The translations under genes and the position numbers were made by a program. Source: Acidobacteriota bacterium (GTDB lineage Bacteria > Acidobacteriota > Blastocatellia > Chloracidobacteriales > Chloracidobacteriaceae). Taken from it: a stretch of 48,519 nt of DNA. Location: NCBI GenBank assembly GCA_016208495.1, contig JACQXX010000099.1, positions 1 to 48,519 on the forward strand. The letters run 5' to 3'. Positions 34,101-41,594 of this stretch are shown here, piece after piece. The notes beneath the pieces are model-generated. The model did not search any database. It saw only the letters and a list, made by a program, of their open reading frames with translations, and had not been told where the DNA came from. Each line of letters starts with the position of its first letter. Positions within the stretch are counted from its first letter, which is position 1.

Positions 34101-36803
34101 AACGGTTGTGTGCATCACCAGGGACAGGTGCGGCCTGAGCCTCCGATCCGCCGGTTTTTGAAACAGGTCCGGAAGTGCAACCAGGACTGGCGGAATCAAC
34201 AGGATTCCGACAACGGCACAGGTCCAAACCCACACGGGTGATAAAAACGCCCAAACAAACAACAACAGCATCATCAACGTGGCGGGGGTCAGGCTTCGCC
34301 GCAGGTTATCAAAAATCTTCCAGCGAGACAGCAATGACAGCGGATTCCAGGCCCGGCCTCCGCCAGAAATCGAAACCCGTGGCAGCAACCATTCGGCAAT
34401 CTGCCAGTCGCCCCGGATCCAGCGATGGCGGCGGCTGACATCGGCACTGTAAGAAGCCGGGAATTCTTCGTGCAACTCGACTTCACTGAGTAACCCTGAG
34501 CGGGCATAACACCCTTCCAAAAGGTCGTGGCTGAGAATGCGGTTTTCGGGGAAGCGATCTTTGAGTGCGGTTTCAAATGCCGCGACGTCATAAATTCCTT
34601 TTCCAATGAACGAACCTTCGCCAAACACATCCTGATAGACGTCAGATACCGTGTGGGTGTACGGGTCAATGCCGGTTTCCCCGCCAAAAAGTTTGGCGTA
34701 CCGGGACCGGTTCAGGCCCGACATGCTCACTGTGACATGGGGCTGCAAAATGCCATATCCAAGGTTGACACAGTTGGTTTTGGCCTGATGTCTGGCCTGG
34801 TTGAGCGGGTGCGCCATTGCCCCGACAAACTGCCTGGCCGAATTTCGTGGCAGGTGGGTATCTGTGTCGAGCGTGATCACATATTGAATGCCTGATAACC
34901 TCGTGCGGTCGCCAACGACAACCGCAAAGCGGTCTTCTGAGCCATCCAGAAGCAGCGCATTGAGCTCCGCCAGTTTGCCTCGCTTGCGTTCATATCCCAT
35001 CCACGTTCCCTGAGGAAGGTTCCATCGGCGTGGGCGGTGAAAGAGAAAAAACGGGCCGCTGCGATCTTCATCATTGTCACAATATTGTTTGTTTAAGGCT
35101 TCGATTCCCTGCTGGGCCTGTGCAATCAGGGCAGCGTCTTGCGAAGGTATTACTTCCTGGGCGGAATCCCGAAAATCTGTCAGCAAGGCAAAGCGGAGAT
35201 TTGGATCTCGATTGGCCAGAAACCGGACTTCCAGAGCTTCCAGCAACCGCTCAACCCCCTGAACGCTGGTGAGCATCGTCGGAACCACAACCAGCGTCCG
35301 GCAGTCGGGCGGAATTCCTTTTGAAAAATCCAGGCGTGGCAGCGAATGGGGTTTGACCGTCAGGGTGGCAAACCAGTTCATCAGCGCCACGGCCAGGTGC
35401 AGCGTGCTCACCAGGGCAAATCCCCCAGTCACCGCCAGTTGCCAGCCTGGAATCCCAATGCTCCGGGCAGCCGTGATCCACAGAAAGGTCAATGTAGCCA
35501 TCAACACCAGAATTGGGCCAAGGTAAAAGGTCAATGGAAACTGACACCCTGCCCGTTGGAGAACCTCAGCCACTGGAAGTCGCCGTTTCAGGCGTTGCTC
35601 AAGTTTCTGCAACCCGGGGCCAACCAGAAAGAACCCGATATGGGCAGCGCGGTCGGTATCTCCGTGTTGACTGGCGCTGGCTTGTGAGAGTTGAACCACC
35701 TGCCGGGCTGTCTCGGTTTCGGTATGTGGGCTGTGCTTCGCAATTTGCTCAACCACGTGGCGATAGGCATCGCGGGTTGAAAAATCCATCCGGGAATAGA
35801 CTTCAGCCGGATCAGTCCGCAAAATTTGTTCGACAATACTCATCGCCTCGACAAATTCGCGCCAATCCATGCCTCCTAAAAACCGAAGACTGCCAATGCT
35901 GTTGCCAATCGAAACCTGATCTGCCGCCTGTTGCTGGTTTTCAGATTGCACCAGATGTTCAATCGTCTGACCAGTTTCGGCCAGACGCTGTTCGATCCAG
36001 GTGATCGGTAACTTTAAAGTTGGGCTTCGACCCTGTACCCGCCGCACAAATTCAGCCACAAACGAACTGACCAGGAGCGGATTTGACCGTGCCATGTCTG
36101 CCACCACCAAAATGAGACCTTTCGGGTCTTTTTCGGCGGTTTCCATCATCAAATCGGCCCACCGGGCGGCCCGGTTTCGAGTGCTCCAATCAGAGGTAAT
36201 GCGGGATCCAACTCGACGGAGATTTTCGATCAATGCCAGTCGGAGCATAATTGGGATGGCCCATAACTCCCCCAATGTCAGCGGGGTGATAGCCTGATAG
36301 GCCGTGACAAAGTGTCTCAGGCTTTCCGGATCAACCCGGCCATCGCCATGAGCAATGGCCTCAAGCACGACGTCATACACACGCGGCAATCCAGCGGAAG
36401 GGCCGGTGAGCAGGCGCGGCAATTCCCGGCTATATCCTTTGGGGAGATGCCGTTTGGCGGTGCGGATTTGTTCTTCAATCAGGTAAAAGTTATCGAAGAT
36501 CCATTCCCCGGCAGGTGGAATGCGACGTTTGGCTTGAACGGCTTCCATCAAACGGGCGTGAACATCCATCAGGATGTCTTCATTTTCGGCCAGCCGGTTC
36601 AGCAACCGATCTGGGCCCGGAGCTGGATTGATGCGGTGCGATTTCGCCAAATGGTTGGCGTGCAGCTCCATCTGTTCCCGGCTGAACAATTCCGCACGCA
36701 CCGGCACCTCAGAGCGCTCGGCTTTGGTCTCCACTTCAGTTCGGTAAACATACCTGGTCAAACGGAGCCGAAGTCGGTCAAATGCCGTTGGGCGTACCTT
36801 CAC
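28110..36803 (-). CDS. ndvB: Cyclic beta-1,2-glucan synthase (GT84 plus GH94)
   Basis: 2,897 residues, about the length of known NdvB/ChvB proteins. These membrane enzymes start, extend, trim and cyclise beta-1,2-glucan from UDP-glucose. An N-terminal helical region (about 1-420) precedes membrane helices (about 430-475) and a GT84 transferase segment (TLVVVPTMLTSVQGVERLLE; LDTDTHLPRN near 650). Further membrane helices lie at about 835-1010, then the glucoamylase-like region (SESGYNIVDLHLNYQYRAFG near 1,455) and the GH94 phosphorylase-like end (GSGDWNDGMNLVGEHG near 2,570, with the catalytic Asp; WYTGSAGWMYRLILESLLG). The start is GTG, with AAAGGAGAG 6-7 nt upstream. Its last ~10 residues (ILYHLGLRVSG region) and stop codon come from a 104-bp repeat that overlaps the 3' end. 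The product should be a periplasmic glucan for osmotic adaptation or host contact. Confidence 0.95.
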   Translation of the reverse strand: MKVRPTAFDRLRLRLTRYVYRTEVETKAERSEVPVRAELFSREQMELHANHLAKSHRINPAPGPDRLLNRLAENEDILMDVHARLMEAVQAKRRIPPAGEWIFDNFYLIEEQIRTAKRHLPKGYSRELPRLLTGPSAGLPRVYDVVLEAIAHGDGRVDPESLRHFVTAYQAITPLTLGELWAIPIMLRLALIENLRRVGSRITSDWSTRNRAARWADLMMETAEKDPKGLILVVADMARSNPLLVSSFVAEFVRRVQGRSPTLKLPITWIEQRLAETGQTIEHLVQSENQQQAADQVSIGNSIGSLRFLGGMDWREFVEAMSIVEQILRTDPAEVYSRMDFSTRDAYRHVVEQIAKHSPHTETETARQVVQLSQASASQHGDTDRAAHIGFFLVGPGLQKLEQRLKRRLPVAEVLQRAGCQFPLTFYLGPILVLMATLTFLWITAARSIGIPGWQLAVTGGFALVSTLHLAVALMNWFATLTVKPHSLPRLDFSKGIPPDCRTLVVVPTMLTSVQGVERLLEALEVRFLANRDPNLRFALLTDFRDSAQEVIPSQDAALIAQAQQGIEALNKQYCDNDEDRSGPFFLFHRPRRWNLPQGTWMGYERKRGKLAELNALLLDGSEDRFAVVVGDRTRLSGIQYVITLDTDTHLPRNSARQFVGAMAHPLNQARHQAKTNCVNLGYGILQPHVTVSMSGLNRSRYAKLFGGETGIDPYTHTVSDVYQDVFGEGSFIGKGIYDVAAFETALKDRFPENRILSHDLLEGCYARSGLLSEVELHEEFPASYSADVSRRHRWIRGDWQIAEWLLPRVSISGGGRAWNPLSLLSRWKIFDNLRRSLTPATLMMLLLFVWAFLSPVWVWTCAVVGILLIPPVLVALPDLFQKPADRRLRPHLSLVMHTTVRNLSQAVFGLAMLPFEAVFSLDAVVRTLWRVLISHKHLLEWNPSIDAERQAPTDLIGLYRLMWSAPAIALMAAVWLAFFRPEALIVAAPLLVLWLVAPALAWWISQPIARHEATLTVEQSVFLRKLARKTWGFFEQFVGQDDHWLPPDNFQEHPNPVIAHRTSPTNIGLALLANVTAHDFGYITTTQLINRTTNTLNTMDRLERHRGHFYNWYDTQTLVPLPPLYVSSVDSGNLAGHLLILRTALLDLPDRPIVGPRLFEGISDTLEILTDALNDSTSTQLLRLHARIGAACSSPRTTLGEVRRGLEGLLKVGEEMIQTLTPSSGKEKVHWASVLTQHCREALDELQFLAPWIIHPDAVQVGMNDILTLRQLATLTIPSSKDQLVGNELRRLVSHSRLRAAERLKELDELAGRSGDLAQMEYDFLFDPTRKLLATGYNVGERRLDSSYYDLLASEARLSSFVGIAQGRLPQEHWFALGRLLTTADGGPTLLSWSGSMFEYLMPLLVMPTFDDTLLDQTYRASVKTQIEYGRKNGVAWGVSESGYNIVDLHLNYQYRAFGVPGLGFKRGLAEDLVIAPYASALALMVAPQEACRNLQRLTAEGVEGEYGLYEAVDYTLTRVPPGQSTAIVRSFMAHHQGMSFLSMAYVLLNRPMQKRFEAEPLFKATMLLLQERVPKTTEFYSPPEETTEVHTGPKNSDRPLRIYKNPNSRVPEVQLLSNGRYHVMLTNSGGGYSRWKDLSITRWREDTTRDNWGTFCYLRNVTSGEYWSTSYQPTLKQTEHYEAIFSEGRGEFRNRNAGIDTHTEVAVSPEDDIELRRVRITNTGRTRVVLEITSFAEVVLTSSAADALHPAFSKLFVQTEILSQRQAIVCARRPRSEHELTVCMFHLMTVHNAEINKVSYETDRARFIGRGNTLVNPLAMSETGPLSGSEGSVLDPIVAIRYQIILEPETSATVNIVTGIGETRDLCLGLVEKYQDWRIAGRVFDLAWTHSHVTLRHLNATEADAHLYCDLARSILYANATLRAEASLLIQNRRGQSGLWGYSISGDLPIVLLKIGDPSNIDLVRRLIQAHSYWRHKGLAVDLVIWNEDRTGYQQLLHDQIMQLIPATIESGSMERPGGIFVRPIDQVSAEDRILVHSVARVILSDRLGTLADQLKLRGPIEPEIPLLIPVRNRRIEIPVGGSPRDDLIFFNGLGGFTRDGREYVITTAHGQSTPVPWVNVLANPGFGSVISESGAAYTWSENAHEYRLTPWHNDPVSDSSGEAFFIREEDTGYYWSPTPLPVRGGTPYACRHGFGYSVFEHTEHGISSELWTYVALKEPVKFIVLKLRNDSGRMRRLSVTGYVEWVLGDLPPKTAMHLSTELDPLSGAILARNTYNTEFPGRVAFFDVDDPTRTFTGSRTEFIGRNQTLQNPAALKRSRLSGKLGAALDPCTALQMAFDLAGGETREIVFLLGVGTDAAQATQLARQFRGPKAARLALEQVWDYWKHTLGAVHVETPDQSLNVLTNGWLLYQTLACRMWARSGYYQSGGAFGFRDQLQDVMALIHIDPQAVRAHLLVCASRQFPEGDVQHWWHPPMGRGVRTKCSDDYLWLPLATHRYVTSTGDTGVLDEPVAFVEGRELNPEEESYYNLPNQSERLATLYEHCRLAIERGLKFGDHGLPFIGSGDWNDGMNLVGEHGTGESVWLGFFLYQVLVRFAVVARGHQDISFASHCDQTAARLRENLEQHGWDGGWYRRAYFDDGTPLGSATNAECQIDSIAQSWSVLSGAGDRAHSRQGMEALNQRLVRREQRLIQLLDPPFDISDLNPGYIKGYVPGVRENGGQYTHAAIWAAMAFAELGEGERAWELFSIINPINHGRSPEAMTVYKVEPYVIAADVYARPPHVGRGGWTWYTGSAGWMYRLILESLLGLNLEVDTLSLTPCLPANWDGYTIHYRFRETVYHITIRRISDPTLEKPGMTVDGQAQEGQALLLIDDRKEHTVEVTILYHLGLRVSG

Positions 36804-37462
36804 AAAAACTCTCCTTTGGTCAATCAGGTCCGGGTCCTGGTTCCCAAACGGCCTGATCCACCCAAACCATCTGGTGACGAGGCTTCAACGCTGGTCATGA
36901 CATATTTCATCCACACGAGTTCAATCGTGTTCTGTCCCAGACCTGAAACGGATTTCATCTATATTGAGCAATCGTCGTGCCGTACCTGGAAGGAAGGAGA
37001 ATCTGGAGTGTATGTAATACCAGTCAGTAGTCAGTAGTCAGTAGTCAGTAGTTCACTAAGTTTATTTGATTGAATTACTTGGCTGTTCTCTCATACGATC
37101 ATTCCATTGCAAAATGGTATAATCGAATCTCAATGAGGAATCTGGCAATAGTCAATCCTGTAAAATAAACTGGAACTCAGGCGTGTGTGCAACTCATACA
37201 GCGGGAGGAGGTCAACCAGCCCGAGTGTACTGTTTCGGTACACTGTGGACACCACAAGGCGAGAGCTTTTCAGAACAAGGTTCAGCGGATCGTCTTGAAA
37301 CGAAAAGTGAATACTCGTATCCGAGTCACATTTTTTACTGCCTTCGGCCCATTTATTTGAGCTTCAACCGTCAAACAGAGAATAGCTGTCCCTCAAACAG
37401 TCATTCTCTGTTTGGAAATGAAGATAGACCACAAACTCTGGAACCGGAATCCCCACGCTTCA
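36804..37462. other. 659-bp gap between the glucan-synthase and sortase genes
   Basis: Holds the 104-bp repeat at 37017-37120 and a small inverted repeat GTGTAC-TGTTTCG-GTACAC at 37225-37243. A 102-codon open frame at 37183-37491 has no ribosome-binding site, looks low-complexity and overlaps the sortase gene, so I do not call it. Nothing else seen. Confidence 0.5.
37017..37120 (+). repeat. 104-bp dispersed element, AGTCAGT-tailed type (copy 2)
   Basis: Starts ATACCAGTCAG, holds five AGTCAGT-type heptamers, and ends GCAAAATGGTAT. Same length and middle as 3529-3632. Read in reverse it begins ATACCATTTTGCAATGGAATG, close to the start of the TTAGCCC type, so both types are one family with different 7-bp tails. 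Confidence 0.85.
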
Positions 37463-38173
37463 TCAGCGAACCTTTTGTGCCCGAACAATAAATCTGGTGG
37501 GGGCAGGCCCAATATAGTTAAAGGGATAACACGTCACCAGCGTCAAAACATCGCTGCCATCATTATTGAGCACTTCAATGGCATCTGGGGTGACCACTTT
37601 GGTGGAGTTCACCTTATACGAATAAGTCCCCGTCAGGGTCGTCAGTTGGATTTCATCATCCAACCGAATATGGCGCAGGCTGCTGAAAAATGTGTTGCGG
37701 TGGCCGGCAAGCGCGATGTTGCCGGGCTGACCCGGCAAGGGCGTCTTTGGAAAGTGCCCAACCGCTCTTTGGAGGGTACGTTCGGTAATCCCTTCCAAAA
37801 TCATAACTTTCAAACCAATCCGGGTGACTTCCATTCGACCAATGACCGAACCTTCCGCAACGCGTGTGACGGGTATTTTCGGAACGGTCGGTGTCACAGA
37901 AGGCACCTTCGCTGGTGGCATCGCTGGCGGCGAAACCGGCGGTAAACCCACTGGCAGTACCGGCGGGGCAACCGTGGCTGGAGATTCTTTCCGGCGACTG
38001 AGTGCTTCGTCAAACCGCTGGGATTCTTCAGTTTGATAGATCCAGGCTGAGAACATCACCAGGCTGACATAACTGAGTATCAGTGTCCCCATCACCAGGC
38101 AGATATTCCGGCCCCATTTCAGAATCCATCCCAGTCGTGGCAGATGGATCATCATCCATTGAATTCCAAACAT
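37463..38173 (-). CDS. Class D sortase
   Basis: 236 residues. One membrane helix (about 22-45) is followed by a proline-rich linker (about 68-105) and the sortase domain. The catalytic triad is visible: His in LAGHRNTFF (H158), Cys in LTLVTCYPF (C215), Arg in PTRFIVRA (about R227). The TLVTCYPFNYIG form is that of class D sortases, which favour LPxTA-like signals. A protein with an LPQTA C-terminal signal is encoded three genes upstream on the same strand. The start at 38173 lacks an obvious strong ribosome-binding site. In a Gram-negative cell its role is less clear than in Gram-positives; joining proteins to wall or to each other is the likely outcome. Confidence 0.93.
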   Translation of the reverse strand: MFGIQWMMIHLPRLGWILKWGRNICLVMGTLILSYVSLVMFSAWIYQTEESQRFDEALSRRKESPATVAPPVLPVGLPPVSPPAMPPAKVPSVTPTVPKIPVTRVAEGSVIGRMEVTRIGLKVMILEGITERTLQRAVGHFPKTPLPGQPGNIALAGHRNTFFSSLRHIRLDDEIQLTTLTGTYSYKVNSTKVVTPDAIEVLNNDGSDVLTLVTCYPFNYIGPAPTRFIVRAQKVR

Positions 38174-38201
38174 CGTCGTGGGTGCTCCGGGTGGAAAAAG
38201 G

Positions 38202-39182
38202 TTATGGTTTTAAAGGGGCTGAGTATCCGGCCCGCGTTCGGACCGAGAGATGTTCGTTTCCAGGTACATTGACCTTCACCTGAATGGCCCGGTACGTCCC
38301 GTCATACTTCAAATTGGTCGGGGCATAGGTCAGGCTGTACTGGTTGCGAATATCACGGGCGATGCGTTCACAAATCGGGAGGGCCTCTTTGACTGATTTG
38401 GCCAGAAATGCCTCGCCGCCTGTGGCTCTGGCAAGTTCTTTCAGCACCTTCGCGTTTCGATCTTTGTCGCTTTCGTCATAGATGCTAATGGTGTAAATGA
38501 TCACTTCGGACTTTCCAGCCAGCGCCAGGATGTGAGCCAGGGTATGGGTGCTGGCATTGTCACCGCCATCGCTGATGGCAATCAGGACTTGTTTCTCCCG
38601 ATTTCCTTTCTTCAAATGTTCAAACGCAACCGCCAGCCCGTCATAGAGTGCCGTCATGCCGTTGGTTACATTTTTGGAAAGGGCCGTTTCTAACTTGACC
38701 ACGTTGTCTGTGAACGGAGTGTCCGGCGGAAGCCCAAATGAAACCCGCTCGTTAAAGTTGACCACAAAAATCTGATCACGGGGGTTGCTAGAGCGGGCAA
38801 ACGCCAGGCCGGCGGCGATGACTTCGGTTCGCCGGGTGCGCATACTGCCACTATTGTCAACCACCAGCCCGACGGTCACCGAAACATCTTCATGGTGAAA
38901 TGTATCAATTTGTTGCAGGATTCCGTCCTCAAATACCTGAAAATTTTCTTTTTCAAGCCCCGAAATAAACGCCTTTTTGTCATTTTGCACGCTCGCATGC
39001 ACAACGACCAGATCAGTATTGATCTCGATGGCGTCCGGATCCTCCTGCGGTGCTTTCACCAGTTTGGATGGTGTGGGTGGCACCGGTTTATCGGGCTTTG
39101 GTTTGGCAAAGCTTGGGATAAACATCACGAAAAAAAGCACGATCAGACACTGGTTCAAGGTTTCCAATTTGATTAGTTTCAT
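38202..39182 (-). CDS. Secreted von Willebrand A protein (VWFA-related Acidobacterial type)
   Basis: 326 residues from the ATG at 39182; a GTG seven codons earlier is less likely. Signal sequence with core CLIVLFFVMFIPSFA, a proline/lysine-rich linker, then IEINTDLVVVHASVQNDKKAFISGL...NFQVFEDGILQQI, the N-terminal strand pattern of the acidobacterial VWFA-related family. The vWA domain follows with MIDAS DNSGSM and the later TxxD region (GMTALYDGLAVAFEHL). Such proteins bind divalent metals and protein partners outside the membrane. It starts the unit ending with the sortase (28-bp gap), so it may be part of the same surface structure. Best taxonomic marker in the window. Confidence 0.92.
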   Translation of the reverse strand: MKLIKLETLNQCLIVLFFVMFIPSFAKPKPDKPVPPTPSKLVKAPQEDPDAIEINTDLVVVHASVQNDKKAFISGLEKENFQVFEDGILQQIDTFHHEDVSVTVGLVVDNSGSMRTRRTEVIAAGLAFARSSNPRDQIFVVNFNERVSFGLPPDTPFTDNVVKLETALSKNVTNGMTALYDGLAVAFEHLKKGNREKQVLIAISDGGDNASTHTLAHILALAGKSEVIIYTISIYDESDKDRNAKVLKELARATGGEAFLAKSVKEALPICERIARDIRNQYSLTYAPTNLKYDGTYRAIQVKVNVPGNEHLSVRTRAGYSAPLKP

Positions 39183-39219
39183 ACGCTGATACCGAAAAAA
39201 CACGGCTCACCATTGAGTC

Positions 39220-39293
39220 TACCAGTCTGCAGTCAGTCATCCGCCGTCAGTCGTTCACTCAGTTTATTTGATTGAACTATTTGACTATTTTCT
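39220..39293 (+). repeat. Degenerate copy of the AGTCAGT-tailed 104-bp element
   Basis: CTACCAGTCTGCAGTCAGTC... then GTTCACTCAGTTTATTTGATTGAACTATTTGACTATTTT, clearly related to the middle of 3529 and 37017. Its right end is lost inside the small membrane-protein gene; it supplies that gene's last codons and stop. Confidence 0.7.
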
Positions 39294-39531
39294 GCTTCAC
39301 TGCTTCCCCCTGGGATTGCCTGGTCCCAAACAACAGCAAAAAAACACCACTCACCAGCACCAGTCCTCCGAGTATGGGTGAAAGCGCCACCCGTTTCTGG
39401 GTTTCCCGAGTGGCATGAATTGGTCCAACATCCAGTATTTTTTCTTGACGGGTATAGCTAAACCCTTGAAAGACAAGGAACAGAACACCCGCCAGCACCA
39501 GTACCATTCCGAGTACAGCCGTTGATTTCAT
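39277..39531 (-). CDS. Small two-helix membrane protein (DUF3185-like)
   Basis: 84 residues with two hydrophobic helices (about 5-23 and 52-70) joined by a loop with SYTRQEKILDVGPIHATRETQKRVALSPILGG. The 'Q-E-K-[IV]-[LV]-D-[VL]-G-P' loop followed by a proline-isoleucine-glycine start to helix 2 recalls DUF3185-type proteins; function unknown. GAGGA close to the ATG supports the start. The last residues (QKIVK) and the TAG stop lie in a degenerate repeat copy. Confidence 0.75.
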   Translation of the reverse strand: MKSTAVLGMVLVLAGVLFLVFQGFSYTRQEKILDVGPIHATRETQKRVALSPILGGLVLVSGVFLLLFGTRQSQGEAVKQKIVK

Positions 39532-39621
39532 AATTTTCCTCTGTCTCAGAGAAACTCTGGTGATTCAACCAAATCGGATGAATTCCCAGAGTTTCCTCAT
39601 CATAAGGTGAGCAAGTTAACG

Positions 39622-40347
39622 TCAGACGCCAAAGCGTTTGGCCGCCAGGAGCAATCCAAAGCCGGCACCGAGTGACAGGAAGCCAATCAGGGCAAAGAGT
39701 GGCAACTGACTGGCGGTTTGAGGTAAGCGATTGGTTGATTCGCCAGTGTCAATAGTTGAAGCGACCTGGGTATCGCGTTTTTCGACCACATACTCAGTTT
39801 CTTCACCGGTCGGCTGGACTGATTTGAGCGGCGCCGTTCGCAGGGCGACGATGGGTTCGTCAGTTTCAGATTTGGCGTCGGCCTTGATAACAGGCTCCAG
39901 TTCGACGGGCATCGCCAGCACTGGCTGACGGGTTACCCTGGCTAACTCATACGCCCTGGTCTTGGGATACACAAACTCTTCACCCCAATTGGCGCCGGGG
40001 TAAAACCAGGCGCGGATGGCTTCGGGTGCGCCAGCCGCTCGTTCCCCAAAGGTGATGACCGTTTTATCGGTTGACTCTAACCGGTAATTGGGGATGGCCA
40101 GAATCGTTGCAAAGAGATGGTTCTGATCTTCATTGAAAATCTGAACGATGTGACGGTCAGATTGTGAGTCCATCAGCAAAAAAACATAGGTGCCGGCAGG
40201 CAGGATAATGCCGCCCGGAACCTCGATTGGCTGACTGAAGGTCAATACAGTTTTCTTATTCCACGTATCAGCCTGGGCGCTGGATGAAAACATCAGTGCT
40301 GCAAGGCCGAAACAAAGAATAATCAGGGTAATTGTAAAACGTTTCAT
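39622..40347 (-). CDS. Exported protein with LPQTA sorting signal (probable sortase substrate)
   Basis: 241 residues. A signal peptide (MKRFTITLIILCFGLAALMF, cleavage near AQA-D) is followed by a ~120-residue beta-rich domain starting VLTFSQPIEVPGGIILPAGTYVF. This start recalls small acidobacterial exported proteins with an 'FdxP..VPGxxLPAGTY' opening. The end is a full sorting signal: LPQTA at about 208-212, a hydrophobic helix (PLFALIGFLSLGAGFGLLLA) and the basic tail KRFGV. LPxTA is the class D sortase preference and such a sortase is encoded at 37463-38173. GAGGAA before the ATG fits. Partner assignment is inference from motif and neighbourhood. Confidence 0.88.
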   Translation of the reverse strand: MKRFTITLIILCFGLAALMFSSSAQADTWNKKTVLTFSQPIEVPGGIILPAGTYVFLLMDSQSDRHIVQIFNEDQNHLFATILAIPNYRLESTDKTVITFGERAAGAPEAIRAWFYPGANWGEEFVYPKTRAYELARVTRQPVLAMPVELEPVIKADAKSETDEPIVALRTAPLKSVQPTGEETEYVVEKRDTQVASTIDTGESTNRLPQTASQLPLFALIGFLSLGAGFGLLLAAKRFGV

Positions 40348-40484
40348 AGGTTCCTCAGTTTTTGTTGTATTTGCCGCTACGATGGAACTTCCACAGTAAT
40401 GCGTATTTACGGAAATGAAGTTTCTGGTACTGTGCGGTCCAATAGTGGAGAGCGACTGTACTTTGCCCAGTCAGGGCAATTGTA

Positions 40485-40500
40485 ATACCATTGTGAAATA
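40485..40500. repeat. Solo end of the 104-bp element family
   Basis: ATACCATTGTGAAATA resembles the ATACCATTTTG end, but no partner end lies about 100 bp away. It is in the 379-bp gap 40348-40726, which otherwise holds the 51-bp tandem repeat and an octamer array. Confidence 0.4.
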
Positions 40501-40562
40501 AATTTACTGTACCAAAATATTGGGGGATGAACTGTTCTTTGTCACCTGGTCATCCGATAAGA

Positions 40563-40664
40563 CCGTGGGCTGCGCACCACGGCTATTACACGACGACCCT
40601 CCGGGCCTGAAATCCGTGGGCTGCGCACCACGGCTATTACACGACGACCCTCCGGGCCTGAAAT
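40563..40664. repeat. Two perfect tandem copies of the 51-bp palindromic repeat
   Basis: Units at 40563-40613 and 40614-40664 are identical. Each contains CCGTGGGCTGCGCACCACGG, which can fold as a hairpin, and CCCTCCGGGCCTGAAAT. The units match 19067-19117 in inverted orientation and a shortened copy at 14867. Because 51 is a multiple of three, one frame gives a doubled 17-residue peptide, which I take as an artefact. Confidence 0.9.
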
Positions 40665-40675
40665 CCTTATCCTTT

Positions 40676-40707
40676 CCCCTTGTCCCCTTGTCCCCTTGTC
40701 CCCTTGT
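40676..40707. repeat. CCCCTTGT octamer array
   Basis: Four perfect tandem units, next to the 51-bp repeats. Related to the CACCTTGT array at 14742-14781. Confidence 0.85.
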
Positions 40708-40726
40708 CACTGTGTCTTTCCTGTTG

Positions 40727-41407
40727 TCAGGCGAGTGATTCCAGATAGGAGGTGAGTTTATCTTCCTTGATAACAAGAAAATGGTCGGCGTTGAGTTCGA
40801 TCAGGCCCATATTTTTAAATCGCTGCATAAAAACACTGACCCTGGGTCGAGTTGTCCCAACCATTTCCGACAACTCTTCGTGCGAAATTTTAAGTTCAAT
40901 CCGGATGCTGCGCGGGTCTTTTTTTCCAAGTGTACGAGCCAGTTGGAGGAGGGTCTTTCCTAATCGTTGTTCGCTGTCCACGGTGACCAGATTGGCGATC
41001 ATCTGCTGCTGGTCGGCAATCCGGGCTGCCAGGTAGCGGATAAAACCCTCGCCGAGTGAATCCCGGCCTAAGCGGGCCAGAAACTGCGTGCTTGGAATTT
41101 GTTTAAGGATGGTTATCCCCATGGCGGTTGCCGTTTCCAACCGGTGACCGACCCCAGAAAGGCTCAACTCCCCGAAAATATCTCCGGTGGTATGGATCGC
41201 CAGAAGGCATTCTTTTCCTTCCGGTGAAACCATCAACAACTTGACCTGTCCACTGACGATAAAATACACCATTTCGTCATTGTCGCCGCAGGTGTAAATA
41301 TGACTATTTTTTTTCACTTTGATTGAGCGGGTGTGAAGGGTTTCATCCTGGAGCGATTCCTGCATTTGTTGCTTGAACCGGATGGTATAAGGATTTTCTT
41401 GAATCAT
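40727..41407 (-). CDS. Crp/Fnr-family transcription regulator
   Basis: 226 residues from the ATG at 41407 (GAGGG about 8 nt upstream; a longer TTG-started reading is less likely). An N-terminal cyclic-nucleotide-binding beta barrel (IKVKKNSHIYTCGDNDEMVYFIVSGQVKLL; GDIFGELSLSG) is joined by a long helix to a C-terminal winged helix (ISHEELSEMVGTTRPRVSVFMQRFKNMGLIEL). No cysteine cluster of the Fnr type is seen, and the cAMP-contacting residues of Crp (R-S pair) are not clear, so the ligand is unknown. Stress genes lie on the same strand just upstream, which makes it a candidate regulator for them. Confidence 0.94.
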   Translation of the reverse strand: MIQENPYTIRFKQQMQESLQDETLHTRSIKVKKNSHIYTCGDNDEMVYFIVSGQVKLLMVSPEGKECLLAIHTTGDIFGELSLSGVGHRLETATAMGITILKQIPSTQFLARLGRDSLGEGFIRYLAARIADQQQMIANLVTVDSEQRLGKTLLQLARTLGKKDPRSIRIELKISHEELSEMVGTTRPRVSVFMQRFKNMGLIELNADHFLVIKEDKLTSYLESLA

Positions 41408-41546
41408 ACGTGTGCCCTCTTTAGAGGTAAACTGAGCGAGAGACAGCAACTGAATCCCTCAGGAAAATAACGACCGGACAAATGTTTGACTACCAATATA
41501 CAAAGGTCAAAGGAAATTTCAATACATCTGAAATGTCTCTGAAGCT

Positions 41547-41574
41547 GGCATCCGTGGTTTTGGAAACGGATGCC
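41547..41574 (-). terminator. Hairpin after the 17M-like stress gene
   Basis: GGCATCCGT pairs perfectly with ACGGATGCC around a 10-nt loop, about 20 bp past the stop of the gene at 41595. There is no T-run, so it may be a terminator of another kind or an mRNA end-protecting hairpin. Confidence 0.5.
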
Positions 41575-41594
41575 CGCCATCTGAACGTCGAGGT

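Noticed and set aside
37183-37491. 102-codon open frame before the sortase gene
   Set aside because: No ribosome-binding site, unlikely composition, overlaps the sortase 3' end.
40504-40776. 90-codon open frame across the 51-bp tandem repeats
   Set aside because: It only translates the repeat twice (DFRPGGSSCNSRGAQPT) plus octamers, has no ribosome-binding site and overlaps the Crp/Fnr gene.
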